Assembly (NCBI RefSeq): GCF_039538765.1
Contig: NZ_BAABCJ010000001.1
Location: 930,001-994,000, forward strand
DNA length: 64,000 nucleotides
Direction: 5' to 3'
Source: Zhihengliuella alba
GTDB taxonomy: Bacteria; Actinomycetota; Actinomycetes; Actinomycetales; Micrococcaceae
Of this stretch, positions 35,119-43,150 are shown in pieces. Numbering within the stretch: the stretch's first letter is position 1; every line of letters begins with the position of its first letter. The notes beneath the pieces are model-generated. The model was not told the DNA's origin. It saw only the letters and a list, made by a program, of their open reading frames with translations, and made no database searches. A program made the translations under genes and the position numbers.

Positions 35119-35838
35119 CTACTTCTGGCCGTACACGTTCTGGTAGCGGTCGTAGAGCGAGTCGATGTGTCGCTGCTCGATCGGCAGCGGCTCGCCGAGC
35201 TGGCGGGAGATGTGCACGGTGCGAGCGACCTCCTCGCACATCACGGCGGCCTTCACGGCGGCGCGCGCATCGCGGCCGATCGTGAAGGGACCGTGGTTGC
35301 GCATGAGCACGGCCGGGCTGCGGGACTCGCGCAGCGTCTCGACGATGCCCCGGCCGATCGAGTCGTCGCCGATGATCGCGAACGGGCCGACGGGCACGGG
35401 GCCGCCGAACTCGTCGGCCATCATGGTCAGCACGCAGGGGATCTCCTCGCCCCGGGCCGCCCACGCAGTGGCGTAGGTCGAGTGGGTGTGGACCACTCCC
35501 CCGACCTCGGGCAGGTGCCGGTACACGTAGGCGTGGGCCGCGGTGTCCGACGACGGCCCGCGGGTCCCGTCGACCAGCGCGCCGTCGAGGTCGCAGACGA
35601 CCATCGACTCGGGCGTGAGCTCGTCGTAGGAGACGCCGGAGGGCTTGATGACGAACAGGTCGGCGCTGCCGTCCGGCACGTCGGGGTTCGGCACGCGCTG
35701 CGAGACGTTGCCGGCGGTCCAGACCACCAGCTCGTAGCGCGGCAGCTCGGCGTGCAGGTCGGAGACCACGCGGCGGACGCGGGCGATCTCCTCGCGCATG
35801 GCCTGCGGGTAGTGCTCCAGGGTCGCGGGGGCGGTCAT
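35119..35838 (-). CDS. araD: L-ribulose-5-phosphate 4-epimerase
   Basis: This zinc-dependent class II aldolase-fold enzyme converts L-ribulose-5-phosphate to D-xylulose-5-phosphate, linking arabinose to the pentose phosphate pathway. It has 239 residues. Family motifs include VVWTAGNVSQRV, IKPSGVSYDELTPE, the metal site VHTHSTYATAWA and a later LMRNHGPFTIG. The C-terminus IEQRHIDSLYDRYQNVYGQK is the usual active-site tail, with the catalytic Tyr in YQNVYGQ. It lies 35 bp after araB, with AGGAG before its ATG. Confidence 0.96.
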   Translation of the reverse strand: MTAPATLEHYPQAMREEIARVRRVVSDLHAELPRYELVVWTAGNVSQRVPNPDVPDGSADLFVIKPSGVSYDELTPESMVVCDLDGALVDGTRGPSSDTAAHAYVYRHLPEVGGVVHTHSTYATAWAARGEEIPCVLTMMADEFGGPVPVGPFAIIGDDSIGRGIVETLRESRSPAVLMRNHGPFTIGRDARAAVKAAVMCEEVARTVHISRQLGEPLPIEQRHIDSLYDRYQNVYGQK

Positions 35839-35873
35839 GGGGGCTCCTGCCTCGGGGTGGGTCGGTACGGGTT

Positions 35874-37613
35874 TCAGCGGAGGGACTCGGTGGCCGCCCG
35901 CTCGACGGCGAGGCCGGCGGAGTAGCGCTCGAGGTAGGCGGTGTAGCCGTCGACGTCGGCCGGGACGGGCTCGACGACGTCGAGCGCCGTGCCCGCGAAG
36001 ACCCGGCGGTCCAGGAACTCGCCGAGCGACGCGCGGCCGCCGTCGTGCCCCTGCTCCCCCGCCGGGCTACTGCCGGCGCCGGTCCCGCCGGGTGTCCGGG
36101 TGGCGTGGCGGGCGTAGGCGGCGAGCACCGCGATGCCCCAGGCGCCGCCCTCCCCGGCGGTCTCGCCGACGGCGATCGGCGCGCCGGTGGCGGCGGCGAG
36201 GAAGCGCTGGGCCACGCCGGCGGTGCGGAAGAGGCCCCCGTGGGCGAACATCGCGTCGATGGCCACGTCCTCGGCGGCGAGGACGCGCAGGCCGAGGCTG
36301 AGCGTGCCGAAGACCCCGTAGATCTGGGCGCGCATCAGGTTGGGCAGGCTCAGCGCGGAGCCCGGCGTGCGGACGATGAGCGGGCGGCCCTCCTCGAGGC
36401 CGGTGATCGGCTCGCCGGAGAGGTAGTTGTAGGCCAGGAGCCCCCCGGCGTCGGCCTCGCCGTCGAGGGCCGCGGCGAAGAGGGCGGCGTAGGCCTCGTC
36501 CGGCTCGGCCGGCCGGCCGAGGGCGGCGGCGAACTGGCCGAAGACGTCGGCCCAGGCCGCGAGCTCGCTGGCCCCGTTGTTGCAGTGGACCATGGCCACG
36601 GGGTCGCCGGCGGGAGTGGTGACGAGGTCCACTTCGTGGTGGACGCGGGCCAGCGGGCGCTCCAGGACCACCATGGCGAAGATGCTGGTGCCCGCGGAGA
36701 CGTTGCCGGTGCGCGGCGCCACCGAGTTGGTCGCGACCATGCCGGTGCCGGCGTCGCCCTCCGGCGGGCAGAGCGGGATCCCGGCGGCGAGGGCGCCGCT
36801 CGGGTCGAGGAGGCGGGCGCCCTCCTCGGTGAGCCGGCCGGCGTCGGTCCCCGCGGCGAGCACGGACGGGAGCAGGTCCGCGACGCCGCGGCCGCCCAGC
36901 TGGTCGGCGGCGAGGCGGTCGAAGGCCTCGAGCAGGCCGGCGTCGTAGCCGCCGGTCGCGCTGTCGATCGGGAACATGCCGGACGCGTCGCCGACGCCGA
37001 GGACGCGCTCGCCCGTGAGCCGCCAGTGGACGTAGCCGGCCAGGGTGGTGAGGAAGTCGACGTCCGGCACGTGGGCCTCGCGGTCCAGCATCGCCTGGCG
37101 CAGGTGGGCGATGGACCAGCGCAGCGGGATGTTGCAGCCGAGGAGCTCGCTCAGCTCGGCGGCTGCGGGGCCGGTGCTGGTGTTGCGCCAGGTGCGGAAC
37201 GGGACCAGCTGGTCACCGGCGGCGTCGAAGGCGAGGTAGCCGTGCATCATGGCGGAGACGCCGAGGCTGCCGAAGGTGCTCGGGCGGACGCCGTGGCGGG
37301 ACTCGGCGTCGGCGAGGAGGTCCGCGTAGCAGGCCTGGAGGCCGGACCACACGTCCTCGAGGGAGTACGTCCAGACGCGGTCCTCGAAGCGGTTCTCCCA
37401 CGCGTGGCCGCCGCTGGCCAGCGGCGTGCAGTCCGGGCCGACGAGCACGGCCTTGATCCGGGTGGAGCCCAGCTCGATGCCCAGCGAGGTGTCCCCGGCG
37501 AGGATCGCCTCGCGGGCCGCCGCGTCCGCGGCCGGTGCTTCGGCGCCGCGGGCGCTCTCGGCAGCGGCGTCCGCCGTGTGGTCGGCGGTCCGGTGGCCGG
37601 GCTCTGTGCTCAC
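35874..37613 (-). CDS. araB: Ribulokinase (FGGY family)
   Basis: This kinase phosphorylates L-ribulose with ATP. It is the actinobacterial FGGY type, 579 residues long, starting with GIELGSTRIKAVLVGPDCTP (phosphate-1 loop). Other motifs are SLGVSAMMHGYLAFDAAGDQ, RTWRNTSTGPAAAEL, TTLAGYVHWRLTGERVLGVG, and the adenosine-site MFAHGGLFRTAGVAQRFLAA with EGGAWGIAVLAAY. A loop of about 20 Gly/Ser-rich residues near 515 is unusual. Context with araD and araA, rather than sequence alone, decides ribulokinase against xylulokinase. The GTG start follows GGAGGGAG. The operator lies about 90 bp upstream. Confidence 0.92.
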   Translation of the reverse strand: MSTEPGHRTADHTADAAAESARGAEAPAADAAAREAILAGDTSLGIELGSTRIKAVLVGPDCTPLASGGHAWENRFEDRVWTYSLEDVWSGLQACYADLLADAESRHGVRPSTFGSLGVSAMMHGYLAFDAAGDQLVPFRTWRNTSTGPAAAELSELLGCNIPLRWSIAHLRQAMLDREAHVPDVDFLTTLAGYVHWRLTGERVLGVGDASGMFPIDSATGGYDAGLLEAFDRLAADQLGGRGVADLLPSVLAAGTDAGRLTEEGARLLDPSGALAAGIPLCPPEGDAGTGMVATNSVAPRTGNVSAGTSIFAMVVLERPLARVHHEVDLVTTPAGDPVAMVHCNNGASELAAWADVFGQFAAALGRPAEPDEAYAALFAAALDGEADAGGLLAYNYLSGEPITGLEEGRPLIVRTPGSALSLPNLMRAQIYGVFGTLSLGLRVLAAEDVAIDAMFAHGGLFRTAGVAQRFLAAATGAPIAVGETAGEGGAWGIAVLAAYARHATRTPGGTGAGSSPAGEQGHDGGRASLGEFLDRRVFAGTALDVVEPVPADVDGYTAYLERYSAGLAVERAATESLR

Positions 37614-37701
37614 GTGGTGCTCCCTCCGTCCCGCCGGGGCGGGCGACGTTCTCGATCGGCGCGGCTGTGCCGTGCCCTGCTGTGCTGTGCGCCACTCAGA
37701 A

Positions 37702-37715
37702 TGTTAGCGCTAACA
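37702..37715 (-). promoter_or_regulatory. LacI-type operator at araBDA
   Basis: TGTTAGCGCTAACA, a perfect palindrome identical to the ytfQ operator. On the minus strand its right half gives a TAACAT -10 candidate and TTGGTC lies 18 bp upstream as a possible -35. The LacI-type gene ends about 110 bp away on the same strand. Confidence 0.87.
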
Positions 37716-37824
37716 AGAGCGGATGACCAACCATGTCGGACCGATCCGGGCGGGGGCGGTGGCGGCGGCTCGGAGGCACGAGCGGTCGCGCAGGAGCCGT
37801 GGTGCGGGAATGGAGGGGGCCCGC

Positions 37825-38895
37825 TCAGCCCGCGGGCGGCGGGGCGGTGCTGTCCCGGACGATCAGCTCGGGCTCGAGCACGGCGTCGAACCGCCCCTCG
37901 CTGCGCGGCTGCCCGGCCGCGATGCCGAGGAGGGCGCGCATGGCCGCCTGGCCCATCGCGGTGAAGGGCTGCCGGATGGTGGTAAGGCCGGGGATGAAGT
38001 ACGCGGAGTCCTGCAGGTCGTCGACGCCGACCACCGAGACGTCCTCCGGGACGCGGAGGTCGCGCTCCCAGAACGCCCGGAGCAGCCCGATCGCGATGTA
38101 GTCGTTGGCGGCGAAGATCGCCGTGGGCCCGTCGCCGGCGACGATCTCGTCGGCGATGCGCCGGCCCATCCGGTACCCGTTCGCGGCGGCCCAGCCGCCG
38201 GCCGCGTACTCGGTCGCCTCCAGACCGCGCTCCTCCATCGCGGCCCGCCACGCGGCGTTGCGCTCGAGCGCGTCGATCCACGCCATCTCGCCGGAGACGT
38301 GGGCGATGCGCCGGTGCCCGAGCCCGAGGAGGTGCTCCGTGGCGTCCCGGGCGGCGCGGCGCTGGTCGGTGCAGACGTAGCGCAGGGTGTCGGTCGCGGC
38401 GGCGTCCGGGTTGGCGGCGACGATCACGGCGGGCACCTGGAGCCCGGCCTCCTCGACCACGCGGGCGACCTCGACGAGCGGCGCCACGACGACGATCCCG
38501 TCGATCCCCTGGTCCACCAGGTGCCCCAGGGCGGTCCGGGCCGCCACCGCGTCGAACGCCTCGAGCGAGCTGACGGAGACGAAGTAGCCCTGCGCGCGCG
38601 CCGCGGACTCGACGGCGAGCACCGTGCTGGCCGGGCCGAAGTTCGCATTGCCGACGGTCAGGATGCCGATGGTGCTGCTCTGCGAGGTCACCAGCGCCCG
38701 GGCCGCGCGGTTGCGCCGGTAGCCGAGCTCCTCGATGGCCGCGAGGACGCGCTCCTTGGTGCCGGGGCGGACGTTCGGGTGGTCGTTCAGGACGCGCGAG
38801 ACCGTCTGGTGGGACACACCCGCCAGCGTCGCGACGTCCGACATCGAGGGCGGCCGATTCGTCGACTGGCCTGAGGCGTTCACTCCGGTGCTCAC
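37825..38895 (-). CDS. LacI-family regulator, probable arabinose repressor
   Basis: This 356-residue repressor probably controls the arabinan regulon. The N-terminal helix-turn-helix is canonical: SDVATLAGVSHQTVSRVLND, then VRPGTKERVLAAIEELGY. The effector domain follows with SSTIGILTVGNANFGPASTV and AIFAANDYIAIGLLRAFWERD, and the C-terminus FDAVLEPELIVRDSTAPP. The next genes on its strand are araBDA, and three copies of one LacI-class palindrome mark araB, ytfQ and chvE. Starts at 38895 (chosen) and 38886 are both GTG with weak ribosome sites. No copy of the operator lies before this gene itself, so autoregulation is not indicated. Confidence 0.9.
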   Translation of the reverse strand: MSTGVNASGQSTNRPPSMSDVATLAGVSHQTVSRVLNDHPNVRPGTKERVLAAIEELGYRRNRAARALVTSQSSTIGILTVGNANFGPASTVLAVESAARAQGYFVSVSSLEAFDAVAARTALGHLVDQGIDGIVVVAPLVEVARVVEEAGLQVPAVIVAANPDAAATDTLRYVCTDQRRAARDATEHLLGLGHRRIAHVSGEMAWIDALERNAAWRAAMEERGLEATEYAAGGWAAANGYRMGRRIADEIVAGDGPTAIFAANDYIAIGLLRAFWERDLRVPEDVSVVGVDDLQDSAYFIPGLTTIRQPFTAMGQAAMRALLGIAAGQPRSEGRFDAVLEPELIVRDSTAPPPAG

Positions 38896-38921
38896 TCCGT
38901 CATTATGGCTGATGCCCCAAC

Positions 38922-39017
38922 GTACGACGCCGGTGCGCCGCCCGCGTGGGCGACGCACCGGCGTCGTACTGGCTACACATCCGGTCGCCCGCCGCGACCC
39001 GTGGGGCGCGGCGGGCG
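38922..39017 (-). terminator. Composite two-hairpin terminator, copy 2 (groEL end)
   Basis: Hairpin A pairs GTACGACGCCGGTGCG (38922-38937) perfectly with CGCACCGGCGTCGTAC (38954-38969); its loop CCGCCCGCGTGGGCGA is the copy 1 loop minus one G. Hairpin B pairs CGCCCGCCGCG (38986-38996) with CGCGGCGGGCG (39007-39017), eight bases from the groEL stop. It overlaps the region just upstream of the LacI-type gene. Confidence 0.7.
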
Positions 39018-39024
39018 GTGGCCG

Positions 39025-40629
39025 CTAGTGCTTGTGACCGTCCTCGTCCTCGGCGGGCTTCTCCGCCACGAGGGTCTCGGTGGTCAGCACCAGCGCCGCG
39101 ATGGAGGCGGCGTTGCGCAGGGCCGAGCGGGTGACCTTGACCGGGTCGATGACGCCTGCGGCGAGCAGGTCCTCGTACTGGCCGGTCTTGGCGTTGAACC
39201 CGTGGTTGGCCGGCTGCTCGGCGACCTTGGCGGCCACCACGTAGCCGTCGTGGCCCGCGTTCTCGGCGATCCAGCGGACCGGCTGGACCAGCGCGCGGCG
39301 GACGATGCCGACGGCGGTCGCTGCGTCGCCCTCGAGGGCGGTCACGGCCGGATCGGTGTCCAGCGCGCCGAGCGCGTCCACCAGGGCGGTGCCGCCGCCG
39401 GCGACGATCCCGTCCTCGAGCGCGGCACGGGTCGAGGACACGGCGTCCTCGATCCGGTGCTTGCGCTCCTTGAGCTCCACCTCGGTGGCCGCGCCGACGC
39501 GGATGACGCCTACGCCGCCGGAGAGCTTCGCCAGACGCTCCTGGAGCTTCTCGCGGTCCCAGTCGGAGTCGGTGCGCTCCACCTCGGCCTTGATCTGCGC
39601 CACGCGGTCGTCGAGGTCGGCCTGGTCGCCCGCGCCGTCCACGATCGTGGTGTTGTCCTTGGTGACCGTGATGCGGCGGGCGGAGCCGAGCACCTCGAGG
39701 CCGACCTGGTCCAGCTTCAGGCCGAGCTCCGGGGAGACGACCTGCGCGCCGGTGAGCACCGCGAGGTCCTGCATCATGGCCTTGCGGCGGTCGCCGAAGC
39801 CGGGGGCCTTGACGGCCACGGCGGTCAGGATGCCGCGGAGCTTGTTGACCACCAGCGTGGACAGGGCCTCGCCCTCGACGTCCTCGGCGATGATGAACAG
39901 CGGCTTCTTGGACTCGAGCACCTTCTCCAGCAGCGGCAGGAAGTCCTGCACCGTGGAGATCTTGCCGGAGTTGATCAGGATCAGCGCGTCCTCGAGGACG
40001 GCCTCCTGGCGCTCCGGGTCCGTGACCATGTTCGGGGACAGGTAGCCCTTGTCGAACTGCATGCCCTCGGTGATGTCGAGCTCGGTCTGGGTGGTGTTCG
40101 ACTCCTCGATGGTGATGACGCCATCGGTGCCGACCTTGCTGAACGCCTCGGCCAGCAGCGCGCCGACCTCGTCGCTCTGGGCGGAGATCGAGGCCACGTT
40201 GGCCACGTCCTCGCCCTCGACGGCGCGTGCGTTCTCGGCCAGGCGGCCGGCGACGGCCTCGACGGCCGCCTCGATGCCGCGCTTGACGTCGCCCGGGGCG
40301 GCGCCGGCAGCCACGTTGCGCAGGCCCTCCTTGACCAGGGCCTGGGCCAGCACGGTCGCCGTGGTGGTGCCGTCGCCGGCGACGTCGTTGGTCTTGGTGG
40401 CGACCTCCTTGGCGAGCTGGGCGCCGAGGTTCTCGTAGGAGTCCTCGAGCTCGATCTCGCGGGCGATCGTCACGCCGTCGTTGGTGATGGTCGGGGCGCC
40501 CCACTGCTTGTCGAGGACCACGTTGCGGCCCCGCGGGCCGAGGGTGACCTTGACCGTGTCGGCCAGCTTGTCGATGCCGGCCTCGAGCGCCTTGCGAGCG
40601 GCATCGTTAAAGGCGAGCTGCTTTGCCAT
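39025..40629 (-). CDS. groEL: Chaperonin GroEL (His-containing tail)
   Basis: This 60 kDa chaperonin subunit has 534 residues and folds client proteins with GroES. Landmarks are VTLGPRGRNVVLDKQWGAP, NDVAGDGTTTATVLAQALV (ATP site), the apical-domain block MQFDKGYLSPNMVTDPERQEA and GIVAGGGTALVDAL. The C-terminus ends DEDGHKH instead of the Gly-Gly-Met repeat of the main housekeeping chaperonin; in actinobacteria such short His tails mark the copy linked to groES (GroEL1-type), so a second groEL is expected elsewhere. An intercistronic hairpin separates it from groES. A proper ribosome site (AAGGAG) precedes the ATG. Confidence 0.97.
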   Translation of the reverse strand: MAKQLAFNDAARKALEAGIDKLADTVKVTLGPRGRNVVLDKQWGAPTITNDGVTIAREIELEDSYENLGAQLAKEVATKTNDVAGDGTTTATVLAQALVKEGLRNVAAGAAPGDVKRGIEAAVEAVAGRLAENARAVEGEDVANVASISAQSDEVGALLAEAFSKVGTDGVITIEESNTTQTELDITEGMQFDKGYLSPNMVTDPERQEAVLEDALILINSGKISTVQDFLPLLEKVLESKKPLFIIAEDVEGEALSTLVVNKLRGILTAVAVKAPGFGDRRKAMMQDLAVLTGAQVVSPELGLKLDQVGLEVLGSARRITVTKDNTTIVDGAGDQADLDDRVAQIKAEVERTDSDWDREKLQERLAKLSGGVGVIRVGAATEVELKERKHRIEDAVSSTRAALEDGIVAGGGTALVDALGALDTDPAVTALEGDAATAVGIVRRALVQPVRWIAENAGHDGYVVAAKVAEQPANHGFNAKTGQYEDLLAAGVIDPVKVTRSALRNAASIAALVLTTETLVAEKPAEDEDGHKH

Positions 40630-40648
40630 GTTCTAACTCCTTCAGGGG

Positions 40649-40688
40649 CGCGTATAGCCCCGGCTCTGAACGGCCGGGGCTATACGCG
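40649..40688 (-). other. Perfect hairpin between groES and groEL
   Basis: CGCGTATAGCCCCGGC (40649-40664) is the exact reverse complement of 40673-40688, with an eight-base loop. It fills the gap between the groES stop (40696) and the groEL ribosome site. No U-tract follows, so it may act as a weak attenuator, a stabilising 3' end for groES mRNA or a processing site. Confidence 0.75.
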
Positions 40689-40695
40689 GAAAGAC

Positions 40696-40992
40696 TTACT
40701 TGACGACAGTGGCGAGGACGTCGCGGGCGGAGAGCACGAGGTACTCCTCGCCGCCGACCTTGACCTCGGTTCCGCCGTACTTGGAGTAGATGACGACGTC
40801 GCCTTCGTTGACGTCGACCGGGACGCGGTTGCCCTTGTCGTCGAAGCGACCCGGGCCCACGGCCACGACCTTGCCCTCCTGGGGCTTCTCCTTGGCCGTG
40901 TCGGGGATGACCAGTCCGGAAGCGGTGGTCTGCTCAGCCTCGAGCGGCTGGACAACGATACGATCCTCGAGGGGCTTGATGGAGACCGACAT
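40696..40992 (-). CDS. groES: Co-chaperonin GroES
   Basis: This 98-residue heptameric lid of the chaperonin starts MSVSIKPLEDRIVVQPLEAE, carries the mobile loop QTTASGLVIPDTAKEKPQEG and ends with a VKVGGEEYLVLSARDVLATV strand. I chose the ATG at 40992, preceded by AAAGGAGAG, over a longer in-frame ATG at 41118 that lies within the CIRCE region. It leads the groES-groEL transcript. The upstream promoter is flanked by two CIRCE elements, so heat induction by loss of HrcA binding is expected. Confidence 0.97.
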   Translation of the reverse strand: MSVSIKPLEDRIVVQPLEAEQTTASGLVIPDTAKEKPQEGKVVAVGPGRFDDKGNRVPVDVNEGDVVIYSKYGGTEVKVGGEEYLVLSARDVLATVVK

Positions 40993-41087
40993 GCGGCTCT
41001 CTCCTTTGCGTGAGTTACCAATGGTTACTGGGGCCGTTGGGGTGTAACCAACCGTCGTCGCGGTGCCAGTTGGCAGTTCCTCAGGCG

Positions 41088-41114
41088 CTAGCACCCGACG
41101 GCGCCGAGTGCTAA
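41088..41114 (-). promoter_or_regulatory. CIRCE element 1 of groES
   Basis: On the + strand CTAGCACCC, nine bases, GAGTGCTAA: 16 of 18 consensus positions. It lies just downstream of the -10 on the minus strand, over the probable transcription start. Confidence 0.85.
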
Positions 41115-41118
41115 TCAC

Positions 41119-41147
41119 ACTTTATGGAACCGTTGGCACTCACGCAA
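41119..41147 (-). promoter_or_regulatory. groES promoter
   Basis: On the minus strand TTGCGT (41147-41142), 17 bases, TAAAGT (41124-41119). Spacing is ideal for a sigma-A-type promoter. It lies between and partly within the two CIRCE copies. Confidence 0.65.
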
Positions 41148-41159
41148 CACGACTGCTAA
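41133..41159 (-). promoter_or_regulatory. CIRCE element 2 of groES
   Basis: TTGGCACTC, nine bases, GACTGCTAA: 16 of 18 consensus positions with intact spacing. It overlaps the -35 hexamer of the groES promoter. Confidence 0.82.
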
Positions 41160-41213
41160 TTCCGGGACCGGCGCGTCGTCGGCAGGCCCGTGCCGGAGCG
41201 CTGCTGCGGGCCG

Positions 41214-42566
41214 CTACTCCCAGGCCGCAGGGCGCGCGATCGTGGCGGCGCCGATCTCCTGCAGGAGCACGTCCCACACCTGCGCCGAGGCGACGGGCAC
41301 CAGCTCGGAGCCGCCGTCGTCCAGGGCCCCGACGGCGTAGTGCCCGGCCGCCCCGGCGTTCAGCCAGGTCCGCTCGAAGCCGAGGTCCGGGATGGTCATG
41401 CTCCACCCGAACCACGGCTGGGCGAGAAGCCGGCGCGAGGCCGCGTCGGCGTCCGTCGGCACCGCGAGCGGGGCGTCGCAGCCGCGCTCCAGCTCGCCGG
41501 GCTCGAGCGTCCGCACGTTCCCGGTGACGCTCCACGCGGGGCCGAGGCCGGCCCAGGCCGCGATGAGCGCGGGTACGCCCTCGGTGGTGGCCAGGTCCAG
41601 CAGGAACGTACCGCGGGGTGTTCCGCCGAGGCCGTCGCTGCGCGGGGCGACGCCGTGGATCAGCTCCGGGGCCGAGGGGCCGGCGAGGACCAGCGCCCGC
41701 CCGGCGCCCACGTGGATGTCGAGGGTGGTGTCCAGGCCCTGGTGGCGGGCGCCGATCTCGATGCGGAACTCCGGCTCGCGCAGCGCGCCGAGGATGAACT
41801 CGAGGTCGGGCGAGAACTTGCCGGCGGCGTCGATCAGTCCGGCGGCGCGGAGCTCGCCCATCTCGGCCTGGTGGGCCGCGACGTCGAACCGGCCGAAGCG
41901 GCTGCGCTTGGCGTGCTCCTTGAGGAGGTTCACGGCGGCGGCGCTCAGGGTGGGTCCGTCCGAGCGGTAGCCCTGCACCGCGGGGAGCTTGGACAGGTCC
42001 TCGATCGGATGGCCGGCGAGCTCGCTGAGCCAGCGGTCGTGGCGCGGCTCCTTGGTGCCGCTGCTGACCTCGGCGTCGCGGGTGCCGCTGCTGGCGGGCA
42101 CGGCCGCGGCGTCCCAGTCGAGCGACCCGGCGACCACCGCGCCGACCGGCAGCATCTCGTAGGCCAGGGCCACCGTCGCGGTCACCGTGATCTCGAGGGC
42201 GCGTCCGCCGCGGACGGCCAGGTAGCGGTCCACCACCAGGTCGAAGCCGCCGGCGGCGTAGGCGAAGCGCTGGCGGCGGCCCTCGCCGCCGTCGAGGTCC
42301 AGCTCGTCGTGGGCGACGAAGTGGCAGCCGTTGATCTGCGCGCGGGTGGTGGCCAGCGAGAACGCGGCCAGGGCCGGGAGCGAGCCGGCGTAGTCGGAGA
42401 CGCGGACCACGACGTTCGGCCGGAACGCGAGCCCCTCGGCCTCCGGGTGGACCACGGCCAGGCTGCCGGCCGGGGCATCGGCCCGCTCCCATTCGACGGG
42501 GAAGGCGAGGCGGGCGCCGTCGTGCTCGAGGTAGGTGTAGCCCTCGGGCAGGATTCGTTCGGTCAT
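41214..42566 (-). CDS. LpqN/EspG-like protein of a type VII-like cassette
   Basis: The 450-residue soluble protein lacks a signal peptide. Residues 1-150 resemble the LpqN/LpqT-type fold that occurs with type VII secretion genes (ARLAFPVEWERADA, then GLAFRPNVVVRVSDYAGSLPAL). The second half has several short beta strands (FRIEIGARHQGLDTTLDIHV, RALVLAGPSAPELIHGVAP) that recall EspG-family secretion chaperones. The first call is moderate, the second tentative. Its ATG overlaps the previous stop (ATGA), so it is cotranscribed with the membrane protein and the effector-like protein upstream. A role in handling the effector is inferred from position. Confidence 0.5.
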   Translation of the reverse strand: MTERILPEGYTYLEHDGARLAFPVEWERADAPAGSLAVVHPEAEGLAFRPNVVVRVSDYAGSLPALAAFSLATTRAQINGCHFVAHDELDLDGGEGRRQRFAYAAGGFDLVVDRYLAVRGGRALEITVTATVALAYEMLPVGAVVAGSLDWDAAAVPASSGTRDAEVSSGTKEPRHDRWLSELAGHPIEDLSKLPAVQGYRSDGPTLSAAAVNLLKEHAKRSRFGRFDVAAHQAEMGELRAAGLIDAAGKFSPDLEFILGALREPEFRIEIGARHQGLDTTLDIHVGAGRALVLAGPSAPELIHGVAPRSDGLGGTPRGTFLLDLATTEGVPALIAAWAGLGPAWSVTGNVRTLEPGELERGCDAPLAVPTDADAASRRLLAQPWFGWSMTIPDLGFERTWLNAGAAGHYAVGALDDGGSELVPVASAQVWDVLLQEIGAATIARPAAWE

Positions 42567-43093
42567 CGGGGGCCCTCCCGGTCGTCGCGGTCCTCGTGGG
42601 GGTGGGAGTCCTGGCCGGGGCGGGCGTCGTCCCGCCGGGCCGGGGCCGGGCCGGCGTCCGGGTTCCCGAGCCGGCCGTACAGGCTCCCGCCGGGGCGGAG
42701 CGCCTGGCTGAGCGGGTCCTCGCCGCGCTTGATCTCATCGATCGTGTCCTTGACCCACTGCGGCAGCATGAATCGGGGCAGCCAGAACATGCCGATGATG
42801 CCGATGATGGCTCCGGCGATCATGGTGAAGATCAGCAGCAGGCCCAGCAGGGCGCGGACGATGTTCCCCTCCGGCATGGCCTGGAGGATCACGGCGGCAC
42901 CGGCGCCGGACAGGATGGCCGCGCCGATGTAGAGGCCGGCCAGGCCGGGCCAGCCGGGGAAGAAGGACTTCAGGGCCAGCCAGGCGACGTACTTGCCGCG
43001 GTAGGCCAGGACGCCGGAGACGAAGCTGACTCCGCCGATGCCGAGCAGGATGGCGAAGAAGACCGGTTGATCCAAGGGGGTGTTCCCTTCCAC
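42563..43093 (-). CDS. Three-helix membrane protein, possible immunity protein
   Basis: I do not recognise a family. The 176-residue protein has hydrophobic segments at about 10-30, 50-72 and 80-105 (GLLLIFTMIAGAIIGIIGMFWL) and a charged cytosolic tail of about 70 residues rich in Asp, Arg and Pro. It sits directly downstream of a glycine-zipper effector candidate and upstream of an LpqN/EspG-like gene with an ATGA overlap. In streptococcal LXG systems, membrane proteins in this place protect against pore-forming effectors. That role is inference here. Confidence 0.6.
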   Translation of the reverse strand: MEGNTPLDQPVFFAILLGIGGVSFVSGVLAYRGKYVAWLALKSFFPGWPGLAGLYIGAAILSGAGAAVILQAMPEGNIVRALLGLLLIFTMIAGAIIGIIGMFWLPRFMLPQWVKDTIDEIKRGEDPLSQALRPGGSLYGRLGNPDAGPAPARRDDARPGQDSHPHEDRDDREGPR

Positions 43094-43150
43094 CGGCGCG
43101 CGCCGGCATGATTCGTCGAAGAGCAGCTGGGCGCCCGGGGTGGGTCCAGC

